Assembly (NCBI RefSeq): GCF_016612545.1
Contig: NZ_JAENRY010000067.1
Location: forward strand, 1-35,729
From: Streptomyces sp. MBT65
Lineage (GTDB): Bacteria; Actinomycetota; Actinomycetes; Streptomycetales; Streptomycetaceae
Reading direction: 5' to 3'
DNA: 35,729 nt
The notes under the pieces were generated by a model that was not told where the DNA came from, did no database searches, and was given only the letters and a program-made list of their open reading frames with translations. The position numbers and the translations under genes are program-made. Positions 14,929 through 21,296 of the stretch are shown here, in pieces. Every line of letters begins with the position of its first letter. Position 1 is the first letter of the stretch.

Positions 14929-16482
14929 CTAGCGGCCCAGAGCTGTGGTGACGACCGCGTCCACCCGCGCCCCCAGCTTCATGTCGTCCTCCTCCGTCCA
15001 GGCCCATGCGACATGCCCGTCGGGGCGGATCAGCGCGGCGCGTACGTCCGACCAGGCGGGCCGGGTCCGGTCGGGCGCGCCGGTGTGCACGGCGATCCGC
15101 CGCTGGGCGCGGTCGGCGAGCGCGTCGTTCTCCGTGAGGTCGAGCAGGACGTACGCGTCCGCCCGCAGCGCGCCGAACAGCGTGCCGTCCGTGCTGGTCA
15201 GGGGGAGGTCGGGGGCGCGGGTGCCGGTCACCGGGTGGGCCGTGGGGTCGGTGCTCGGGTAGGCGACGTCGAGGGCGGTCAGACGGCCGGCCAGGACGTC
15301 GCTGAACTCCCGTGACGCGGGGACCATCCGGCTCAGCAGGTCCCGCAGGGCGAGCCCCTCGGGCGAGAAGGCGTGGAACAGGTAGGTCTGCGCGCGGCTG
15401 TGCTCCATCAACTGCTCGCCGACCGGGTGGCGGTCGGTGTGATAGCTGTTCAGCAGCCCGTCCGGGGCCCAGCCGTCGATCGTCGCGGCCAGCTTCCAGC
15501 CGAGGTTGAAGGCGTCCTGGAAACCGACGTTCATGCCGACGCCCCCGGTGGGGAAGTGCTGGTGGGCGGCGTCGCCCGCGAGGACGACGCGGCCCCGCCG
15601 GTAGTGGGTGGCGAGCCGGGTGGCGTTGCCGTAGCGGGAGAGCCAGGAGGGGTCGCGCATGCCGAAGTCGTCGTCGGCGATGTCGACGACCTTCTCGCGC
15701 AGTTCGTCCATCGTGAAGTCGCCGGGCCACTCGGTGGTCACGCTGTCGGGGCCGGTGCCGGCGATGCGCCACCGGTTGTCGGGCAGCGGCACGACCATCA
15801 GCCCGCCGCGTTCGTTGAAGCGGTTGAAACCGGGCGTCGGCGGATTGTCGAAGAGCACGTCACCGAGCCAGCCGAGACAGGTCGAGGGCGTGCCGGGGAA
15901 CTCGATCCCGGCCACCTCGCGCACGGTGCTCCGGGTGCCGTCGCAGCCCGCGATGTACTCCGCCTCGATCTCGTACGGCCCCTCGGGCCCCTCCACCCGC
16001 ACGGTCACCGACTCCGTGTGCTCGGTGAAACCGGCCACGCGGTGCCCGCGCCGGACGGTGGCGCCGAGCCCGCGGGCGTACTCCTCGAAGAGCGCCTCGG
16101 TGCGGGCCTGCGGGATGAAGAGGGTGTACGGGAACGGGGTGTCCAGGACGGAGAAGTCGAGCCGGTTGGAGAGGTTGGCGAAGTGGCCGGTGGAGATCTT
16201 CAGGCTCTCGTCGAGGAAGCGCTGGTGGATGCCCCGGGAGGCCAGTACCTCGACGCCGCGCGGGTGCACGGTGAGCGCCTTGGAGCGGTCGTCGATCTCG
16301 GTGCGGGTCTCCAGGACGGTGACGGAGATGTCGTTCAGCAGGAGTTCGGCGGCGAGCCAGAGGCCGACGGGGCCGCCGCCGGAGATGACCACCTGCTGCG
16401 ATTCGACCCGCCGTGCCTGTCCTGCTTCGACCTGCTGTCCCTGCTCTGTTTCGACCCGCTGCCCTGCCATGAGATCACTCAT
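14929..16482 (-). CDS. FAD-dependent aromatic hydroxylase (PHBH-type monooxygenase)
   Basis: A 517-residue class A flavoprotein monooxygenase. It has the FAD-binding VVISGGGPVGLWLAAELLLNDISVTVLE (residues 31-58), the second FAD motif RVVLAGDAAHQHFPTGGVGMNVGFQDAFNLGWKLA (about 295-330) and a C-terminal thioredoxin-like domain (residues 420-510). Such enzymes hydroxylate phenolic compounds or polyketide and rifamycin-type antibiotics with NAD(P)H and O2; the substrate is unknown. Residues 7-30 are three copies of an 8-residue repeat (QRVETEQG / QQVEAGQA / RRVESQQV), an unusual extension before the fold. The ATG at 16482 has no clear ribosome site; 16470 is an alternative. It is divergent from a TetR gene and probably repressed by it. 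Confidence 0.9.
   Translation of the reverse strand: MSDLMAGQRVETEQGQQVEAGQARRVESQQVVISGGGPVGLWLAAELLLNDISVTVLETRTEIDDRSKALTVHPRGVEVLASRGIHQRFLDESLKISTGHFANLSNRLDFSVLDTPFPYTLFIPQARTEALFEEYARGLGATVRRGHRVAGFTEHTESVTVRVEGPEGPYEIEAEYIAGCDGTRSTVREVAGIEFPGTPSTCLGWLGDVLFDNPPTPGFNRFNERGGLMVVPLPDNRWRIAGTGPDSVTTEWPGDFTMDELREKVVDIADDDFGMRDPSWLSRYGNATRLATHYRRGRVVLAGDAAHQHFPTGGVGMNVGFQDAFNLGWKLAATIDGWAPDGLLNSYHTDRHPVGEQLMEHSRAQTYLFHAFSPEGLALRDLLSRMVPASREFSDVLAGRLTALDVAYPSTDPTAHPVTGTRAPDLPLTSTDGTLFGALRADAYVLLDLTENDALADRAQRRIAVHTGAPDRTRPAWSDVRAALIRPDGHVAWAWTEEDDMKLGARVDAVVTTALGR
16402..16468. repeat. 24-bp tandem repeat inside the monooxygenase N-terminus
   Basis: Two full 24-bp units (16402-16425, 16426-16449) and a shortened third (16450-16468), each starting TTCGACC on the + strand. 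In the gene they encode the three 8-residue V-E-containing repeats of the N-terminal extension. Confidence 0.75.
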
Positions 16483-16485
16483 TTC

Positions 16486-16535
16486 TTGGTCGCTGACCTA
16501 GAGTCTGGGGTGAAGTAGACTAGGTCAGTGACCAA
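16486..16535. promoter_or_regulatory. Inverted-repeat operator covering both divergent promoters
   Basis: GGTCGCTGACCTAG (16488-16501) plus AGTCT faces AGACTAGGTCAGTGACC (16517-16533). The arms differ by one substitution and a two-base insertion. The repeat fills almost the whole 45-bp gap between the monooxygenase and tetR. It contains CTGACC (16493-16498), a 17-base spacer and TAGACT (16516-16521) for tetR, with a mirror-image arrangement for the monooxygenase. A TetR dimer here would block both promoters. Confidence 0.65.
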
Positions 16536-17139
16536 CAAGCAACAGAGCGACCGACTGGATCCGGCCGCAGTGATCCGCGCGGGGCTGGCCCTCCTGGACG
16601 AGAAAGGGCTGGACGCGGTCTCCACGCGCGCGGTCGCCGACCGGCTCGGCGTGCGGATCAACACCGTGCAGTGGCATGTGAAGACCAAGGCCCGGATGCT
16701 GGAGCTGATGGCGGACGCCGTGATCGGTGAGATCCGGCTTACCGGCCTGCCGGAAGTCCCCGCCGAACGGGCCCGCGAACTGGCCCGCCGGTTGCGCCGC
16801 GCCCTGCTGTCCCATCGCGACGGCGCGGCACTCGTGGTCGGTACGTACGCCGCCGAGCCCATGACCCTGGCCTTCGCGGAGAGCCTGGTCGAGACGCTGC
16901 TGGCGTGCGGCCTGGGTGATCGCGAGGCCGCGTGGGCCTCGTGGGCGATCGTGTACTTCGCGCTGGGGCTCACACAGGAGGAACAGGCCGTGGATCAGCG
17001 CCCGTTGGGCGACATCCTGGCGCGCGCGATCTCCCCGGCGACCCATCCCGCGCTGCATCGCGTGGCCGGGCATCTCGCGCCGGGGTCGTTCGAGGAGCGG
17101 TACGAGTTCGGAGTGGAGGCGCTGCTCGCCGGGCGGTGA
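16528..17139 (+). CDS. TetR-family repressor
   Basis: A 203-residue regulator. The N-terminal helix-turn-helix is LDPAAVIRAGLALLDEKGLDAVSTRAVADRLGVRINTVQWHVKTKARMLELMADAV (residues 10-65). The C-terminal ligand domain resembles TetR_C (LARRLRRALLSHRDGAALVVGTYAAEPMTLAFAESLVETLLACGL), the type that controls tetracycline or other drug resistance genes. It starts at GTG 16528; TAGACT ends six bases before it, so the mRNA is likely leaderless. It is divergent from the FAD monooxygenase, the probable target. The ligand is unknown but is likely the substrate of the monooxygenase. Confidence 0.88.
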   Translation: MTNKQQSDRLDPAAVIRAGLALLDEKGLDAVSTRAVADRLGVRINTVQWHVKTKARMLELMADAVIGEIRLTGLPEVPAERARELARRLRRALLSHRDGAALVVGTYAAEPMTLAFAESLVETLLACGLGDREAAWASWAIVYFALGLTQEEQAVDQRPLGDILARAISPATHPALHRVAGHLAPGSFEERYEFGVEALLAGR

Positions 17140-17222
17140 GAAGCGGGGCGGTGAGAAGCGGAGTGCCGTGAAACGGGGTGCTGTGAAGCGGGGTGCTGTG
17201 AAGCGGGGTGCTGAGAAGCCGG
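17136..17222. repeat. 15-bp tandem repeat array
   Basis: Six units in tandem: two degenerate ones (17136-17162), then GTGCCGTGAAACGGG, GTGCTGTGAAGCGGG twice, and GTGCTGAGAAGCCGG (17163-17222). The first unit contains the tetR stop codon. Confidence 0.85.
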
Positions 17223-17261
17223 ATCAGGGACTTCAGTGGGTAGACCTCGGCGGACGGACAG

Positions 17262-17323
17262 CAGCGCGTCAGCGAGTTCAGCGAACGGACCTCAGCGCGT
17301 CAACGAGTTCAGCGGACAGACTT
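17262..17323. repeat. 31-bp tandem repeat, two copies plus a partial third
   Basis: Units at 17262-17292 and 17293-17323, each starting CAGCGCGTCA, differ at a few positions; CAGCGC at 17324 starts a partial third. The second unit contains the stop codon of the M14 peptidase, so the array overlaps its coding end. Confidence 0.8.
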
Positions 17324-18616
17324 CAGCGCACTCTCGACCCCGGCCAGAACCGTACGCGCCTGGTGCTCCACCTGGTGCCGGACCGGCACCCAGCGCACCC
17401 GCAACGCCTCCTCGGCATCCGCGCACCACGCGCTGAACAGCTCGTCCAACTCGCGGTACAGCGCCGGAGCGGCCCGGTCCTCCGATGCGCGCAGGAGTCG
17501 TAGCAGAAGGCCCGCCGCGCGGATCGGCTGGCGGCGGGCCACGATGTTCAGGGCCGAGACCTGGGCCGTCGTCAACAGCCCCGGGTCGTCGGCGGACTGG
17601 CGGGCGAGTGGTTCCCAGGAGGTGGCGACCATGTCGTAGAGGCCGTCGGCCATCCACTCCAGTACGCGTCTGAGCGGGTCGTCCTCGGGTGCCGGCAGGA
17701 AGCCGCGTGCCTTTTCGAGTACGGCGGTCACCTGGCGTCCGCCGGTCAGGACCAGGTCGGCGAAGTCGCGGAGCGCGTGTCCGGCCTCCGGGTACGGGGA
17801 CGGGTCCTCGGCCAAGTCGCTTGCCCACATGGGGACTTCGACGATCGCGGTGACACCGCCGTACCGCGGCGGTGCGCACCAGGTGGACGCCCCGATGTTC
17901 TCCGAACCGGCCGCCAGGCGTGCGGTGCTGTGCGGTGGGGGCAGGACGTAGATCGCGGGGCTGGGGTTCTCCCAGAACAGGGCGTCGTACGTGCCGTGTT
18001 GGAGGGGGATGCCGAGTTCCGCGGCGGACGTCCGGAAGGGCGCGGCCAGTTCGGGGAGGTCGCGGGTCAACTGGACCCAGCTGCCGCCCACATCGGTGCT
18101 GTGCAGGGAGCACTGGAGGAACGGGCGCAGCTCGTCGATGAGTTCGAACAGGGCCTGGCTCTCCGGGAGTTGGCTGGAGACGATCGGTGCCCATTCCGGT
18201 TGCTCGGCGGCGATGGGGCGGTAGGTGGAGCGGTAGTAGCTCCGGAGGGTGGGGTCCCCGTCCGGTGCGGGCGTGGTCCCCTCGGCGCCGGCCTCGCTCA
18301 GGGCGGCGCCGTCCGGGTCGAGGCACAGGACGGTGTCCCAGGTGACGAGGGCGGGATCGGTCGCCGCGGACAGGCGGTCGCCGCGTGCCATCTGCTCCGC
18401 GAGCGCCAGCGCGGTCGCGCCGCCGACCGGCTCGTCGGGGTGCGGGCCGGCGACCACGAGGACGTGGTGCGGTCCGTGTCCCACGGACAGCAGCAGGAGC
18501 GGGCGGCCCGCGCGGGACGTGCCGAACCGGCGCAGTCGGCAGGATCCGGGGTATCGGGAGACCAGCCGCCGCGCCGACTCGGTGACCTCGGCGACTGTGG
18601 GGTAACGGTTCGTCAT
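17309..18616 (-). CDS. M14-family zinc carboxypeptidase
   Basis: A 435-residue protein without a signal peptide. Zinc ligands are H59 and E62 (VVAGPHPDEPVGG) and H172 (CSLHSTDVGGSW). The catalytic Glu is probably E260 (GVTAIVEVPMW). These sit in the order and spacing of M14 carboxypeptidases in residues 1-280. The C-terminal 150 residues are helical with no known domain. The substrate is unknown; the family includes peptide and peptidoglycan carboxypeptidases. An ATG at 18625 also exists, but TTGACA (18651-18646), a 16-base spacer and CACGAT (18629-18624) end 7 bases before the ATG at 18616, which suggests a leaderless start there. Confidence 0.85.
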   Translation of the reverse strand: MTNRYPTVAEVTESARRLVSRYPGSCRLRRFGTSRAGRPLLLLSVGHGPHHVLVVAGPHPDEPVGGATALALAEQMARGDRLSAATDPALVTWDTVLCLDPDGAALSEAGAEGTTPAPDGDPTLRSYYRSTYRPIAAEQPEWAPIVSSQLPESQALFELIDELRPFLQCSLHSTDVGGSWVQLTRDLPELAAPFRTSAAELGIPLQHGTYDALFWENPSPAIYVLPPPHSTARLAAGSENIGASTWCAPPRYGGVTAIVEVPMWASDLAEDPSPYPEAGHALRDFADLVLTGGRQVTAVLEKARGFLPAPEDDPLRRVLEWMADGLYDMVATSWEPLARQSADDPGLLTTAQVSALNIVARRQPIRAAGLLLRLLRASEDRAAPALYRELDELFSAWCADAEEALRVRWVPVRHQVEHQARTVLAGVESALKSVR

Positions 18617-18623
18617 GCGAGCC

Positions 18624-18651
18624 ATCGTGTAAGTCGTGTGACCTTTGTCAA
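18624..18651 (-). promoter_or_regulatory. Leaderless promoter of the M14 peptidase
   Basis: Consensus TTGACA (18651-18646), a 16-base spacer and CACGAT (18629-18624), followed by 7 bases to the ATG at 18616. The -10 is weak but the -35 is perfect. Confidence 0.5.
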
Positions 18652-18693
18652 TGACGCCCCGAGGCGCTCGGATCGGAAGATCGGGTCATTCTT

Positions 18694-18884
18694 CGAAACA
18701 TTCGATCGAAATCATTCGGAGTATGGATCTTGAATTCCCGCCATTCGTTGGGGACTCCTCGTTGTGAACGTTTCATATGGCGCATGAGCTGCGGAGTTGT
18801 CCAAGGCGCCCGGCGTTGAATGAATTCGAATATTTCGCTCTCGGCACCGAAACTATTGACAGTTGACAGGGGCAGGCCAACACT
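18694..18884 (+). promoter_or_regulatory. Xylanase promoter with four CGAA/TTCG operator-like elements
   Basis: The 321-bp gap 18626-18946 is AT-richer than its surroundings. Elements are CGAAACATTCG (18694-18704), CGAAATCATTCG (18707-18718), CGAATATTTCG (18827-18837) and CGAAACTATTG (18848-18858). They resemble the CGAA-N3-TTCG sites reported for xylan regulators of Streptomyces. The last overlaps TTGACA (18856-18861), which with a 17-base spacer and AACACT (18879-18884) forms the promoter. A short ORF on the minus strand (18648-18902) lies over these elements and is not believed. Confidence 0.6.
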
Positions 18885-18946
18885 GACGCCGACGTGACCC
18901 ACGACTCATGACCGTGTCGCCACCGGACGAGGAGGAAACACCCCCC

Positions 18947-19588
18947 ATGAAAAAGTCACCCGCACTCCTGCTGGCCTTCCTGGCGCTGCTGACCCTGCCC
19001 GGCACCGCCCGTGCCGACACGGTCGTCACCACGAACCAGACCGGCACCAACAACGGCTACTACTACTCGTTCTGGACCGACGCCCCGGGGACGGTCTCCA
19101 TGACCCTCGGCTCCGGCGGCAACTACGGCACCACGTGGAGCAACACCGGCAACTTCGTCGCGGGCAAGGGCTGGAGCACGGGCGGTCGCCGGAGCGTGAC
19201 GTACTCGGGCACCTTCACCCCGTCCGGCAACGGCTATCTGTCGCTCTACGGCTGGACGTCGAGCCCGCTCGTCGAGTACTACGTCGTCGACAACTGGGGC
19301 ACCTACCGGCCCACCGGCACGTACAAGGGCACCGTCACCAGCGACGGCGGGACGTACGACATCTACAAGACGACGCGGTACAACGCCCCCTCCGTGGAAG
19401 GCACGAAGACCTTCGACCAGTACTGGAGCGTGCGGCAGACGAAGCGCACCGGCGGCACCATCACCACCGGCAACCACTTCGACGCCTGGGCCCGCGCCGG
19501 AATGCCGCTCGGCAGCTTCCGCTACTACATGATCCTCGCGACCGAGGGCTACCAGAGCAGCGGGAAATCCAGCATCACCGTGAGCTGA
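18947..19588 (+). CDS. xlnB: Secreted GH11 endo-1,4-beta-xylanase
   Basis: This enzyme hydrolyses internal beta-1,4 bonds of xylan outside the cell. The 213-residue precursor has a signal peptide (MKKSPALLLAFLALLTLPGT, cut probably after ARA at 23) and one GH11 domain starting TVVTTNQTGTNNGYYYSFW. The nucleophile is E110 (PLVEYYVVDNWG) and the acid/base is E200 (ILATEGYQSSG); the thumb is at APSVEGTKTFDQYWSVR. The protein stops just after the GH11 domain (SSITVS), with no linker or carbohydrate-binding module. GGAGG precedes the ATG at 18947. The symbol follows the S. lividans xlnB-axeA pair, which this locus resembles. Confidence 0.93.
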   Translation: MKKSPALLLAFLALLTLPGTARADTVVTTNQTGTNNGYYYSFWTDAPGTVSMTLGSGGNYGTTWSNTGNFVAGKGWSTGGRRSVTYSGTFTPSGNGYLSLYGWTSSPLVEYYVVDNWGTYRPTGTYKGTVTSDGGTYDIYKTTRYNAPSVEGTKTFDQYWSVRQTKRTGGTITTGNHFDAWARAGMPLGSFRYYMILATEGYQSSGKSSITVS

Positions 19589-19625
19589 CCATCCATCAAC
19601 TCCCCATGCTGGAGGAGCACTTCAC

Positions 19626-20321
19626 ATGAAACACGCCTCGTTACGACCCCTGGTCGCCCGGCAGGTCACCGGCCTTGCCGTCCTCGCCCTGGCCGCCGCC
19701 GGCACCCTCACCGTCGGCGTCAACACCCCGGCGCGCGCCGCGACGTGCGGCGGATACGTCGGGCTCACCTTCGACGACGGCCCGTCCGGCAACACGCCCA
19801 CCCTCCTCAACGCGCTGCGGCAGAACGGTCTTCGGGCCACGATGTTCAACGAGGGCCAGTTCGCGGCCAGTTACCCGGCGCAGGTCAAGGCGCAGGTCAG
19901 CGCCGGGATGTGGGTCGGCAACCACAGCTACACCCACCCGCACCTCACCCAGCAGACCCAGGCGACGATCGACTCGGAGATCTCCCGCACCCAGCAGGCC
20001 ATCGCGGCCGCGGGCGGCGGCACCCCCAGGCTGTTCCGTCCGCCGTACGGCGAGACCAACGCGACGGTGAAGGCCGTAGCGACCAAGTACGGTCTGACGC
20101 AGATCATCTGGGACGTCGACTCGCAGGACTGGAACGGTGCGAGCGCCGACGCGATCGTCGCGGCGGCCGGCCGGCTCACCAACGGCCAGATCATCCTCAT
20201 GCACGACTGGCCGGCCAACACGGTCGCGGCGATCCCGCGCATCGCGCAGGGGCTGGCCGCCCGCGGTCTGTGCGCCGGGATGATCTCGCCGCAGACCGGT
20301 CGCGCGGTCGCCCCCGGATAG
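19626..20321 (+). CDS. axeA: Secreted CE4 acetyl xylan esterase
   Basis: This enzyme removes acetyl groups from xylan so that xylanase can act. The 231-residue precursor has a signal peptide (to about ARA at 38) and one NodB/CE4 domain. Motifs are LTFDDGPSG (D50, D51), NHSYTHPHL (zinc ligands H100, H104), FRPPYGETN, IWDVDSQDW and IILMHDWPAN. The sequence is very close, from memory, to the catalytic domain of S. lividans AxeA, but ends at TGRAVAPG without the linker and binding domain of that protein. It starts 37 bp after the xylanase with GGAGG at 19611 and no terminator between, so the two form an operon. Confidence 0.93.
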   Translation: MKHASLRPLVARQVTGLAVLALAAAGTLTVGVNTPARAATCGGYVGLTFDDGPSGNTPTLLNALRQNGLRATMFNEGQFAASYPAQVKAQVSAGMWVGNHSYTHPHLTQQTQATIDSEISRTQQAIAAAGGGTPRLFRPPYGETNATVKAVATKYGLTQIIWDVDSQDWNGASADAIVAAAGRLTNGQIILMHDWPANTVAAIPRIAQGLAARGLCAGMISPQTGRAVAPG

Positions 20322-20381
20322 CGGCAGCCGCGCCGCCCGTACCACCCCCGTACCCCTCTGGCCAGGGCATTGACCTGCGCT

Positions 20382-20398
20382 TTCAGGTTGTGTTCAGG
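20382..20398 (+). promoter_or_regulatory. Direct-repeat site upstream of the four-unit membrane protein
   Basis: TTCAGG (20382-20387) and TTCAGG (20393-20398), start-to-start distance 11 bp, one DNA turn. This is the usual geometry for an OmpR-family response regulator dimer. A related site precedes the paralogous gene at 23437. Confidence 0.55.
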
Positions 20399-20494
20399 CT
20401 CGGAGGGGTCTCGGGCAACTCATGCACCGGAAGCCCCAAAGGTCTGGCAAAAGGGTCTGGGGCAACCACCGTTCGCCATGTCATCGTGCCTGCC

Positions 20495-21286
20495 ATGACG
20501 ATGGATCACCTCACTCACGACCGGCCCTCGCGCCGCATCCGGCACGCGGCGAGCAAGGTGCCGGAGGTGACCGTCTACTTCTGGATCATCAAGGTGCTGA
20601 CGACCGGCATGGGGGAGACCGCCTCCGACTTCCTGGCCCACGCGTTCGGCCCGATCCCCGCCGTCGGCCTCGGCGGTGTCGCCTTGGTGGCCGCCCTGGC
20701 CGTGCAGTTCGCGGTCCGGCGGTACGTGGCCTGGGTCTACTGGACGGCGATCGTCATGGTCAGCGTGTTCGGCACGATGGCCGCCGACGTCCTGCACGTC
20801 GGCCTCGGGGTGCCGTATGCGCTCTCCACGCCGTTCTTCATGGCCGTACTGGCCGCCGTCTTCGTCCTCTGGTACCGCAGCGAGGGCACCCTGTCGATCC
20901 ACAGCATCCACACCCGGCGCCGTGAGGTCTTCTACTGGGCCACCGTGCTCGCCACGTTCGCGCTGGGCACGGCCTGCGGCGACCTCACCGCCACGATCGG
21001 CCTGGGCTATCTGGGCTCCGCGTTCCTCTACGGCGCCGCCATCGCGGTTCCGTACCTCGCGCACCGGTGGGGCGGGCTGAACGCGGTGGCCGCGTTCTGG
21101 GCGGCGTACGTCCTCACCCGTCCGCTCGGTGCCTCGGTCGCCGACTGGATGGCCGTCGGTCACCAGCGGGGCGGTCTGGACTGGGGACTCGGTCCGGTCA
21201 CGCTCGCCTGGACGGTGGCGATCCTCGGCTTCGTCGGCTACCTCGCGGTCTCCCGCAAGGACGTCCGGCGCGACGCCCCGGCGTGA
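20495..21286 (+). CDS. Polytopic membrane protein with four W-x9-G-x4-D units (COG4705-like)
   Basis: A 263-residue membrane protein of unknown function, resembling the uncharacterised family I recall as COG4705. Hydrophobic helices fill residues 25-250. Four units follow one exact pattern, [YF]W-x9-G-x4-D: W30/G40/D45, W83/G93/D98, W148/G158/D163 and W202/G212/D217. Each places an acidic residue at the end of a membrane helix. The C-terminus is a basic SRKDVRRDAPA tail. It is a paralogue of the protein at 23437 and converges with the sensor kinase, 10 bp away. Ion or metal transport would fit conserved membrane Asp residues, but that is a guess. No ribosome site is clear; the ATG at 20501 is an alternative. 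Confidence 0.85.
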   Translation: MTMDHLTHDRPSRRIRHAASKVPEVTVYFWIIKVLTTGMGETASDFLAHAFGPIPAVGLGGVALVAALAVQFAVRRYVAWVYWTAIVMVSVFGTMAADVLHVGLGVPYALSTPFFMAVLAAVFVLWYRSEGTLSIHSIHTRRREVFYWATVLATFALGTACGDLTATIGLGYLGSAFLYGAAIAVPYLAHRWGGLNAVAAFWAAYVLTRPLGASVADWMAVGHQRGGLDWGLGPVTLAWTVAILGFVGYLAVSRKDVRRDAPA

Positions 21287-21296
21287 GGGCCCGTTC

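Noticed and set aside
15373..16518. Long + frame opposite the monooxygenase
   Set aside because: Shadow of a clear flavoprotein gene; low-complexity product.
14334..17139. Small biosynthetic cluster (SDR, monooxygenase, TetR)
   Set aside because: No core biosynthetic gene is present and the SDR is broken; detoxification by the monooxygenase fits better.
17777..18733. Long + frame opposite the M14 peptidase
   Set aside because: Antisense shadow; the peptidase has its zinc ligands and catalytic Glu.
18648..18902. 84-codon minus-strand frame in the xylanase promoter region
   Set aside because: No ribosome site or family; it overlaps the -35/-10 and four operator-like elements, and its composition looks non-coding.
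19745..20494. Upstream extension of the four-unit membrane protein frame
   Set aside because: It would overlap axeA in another frame and has an Arg/Pro/Gly-rich non-protein-like sequence; the ATG at 20495 gives a start like the paralogue's.
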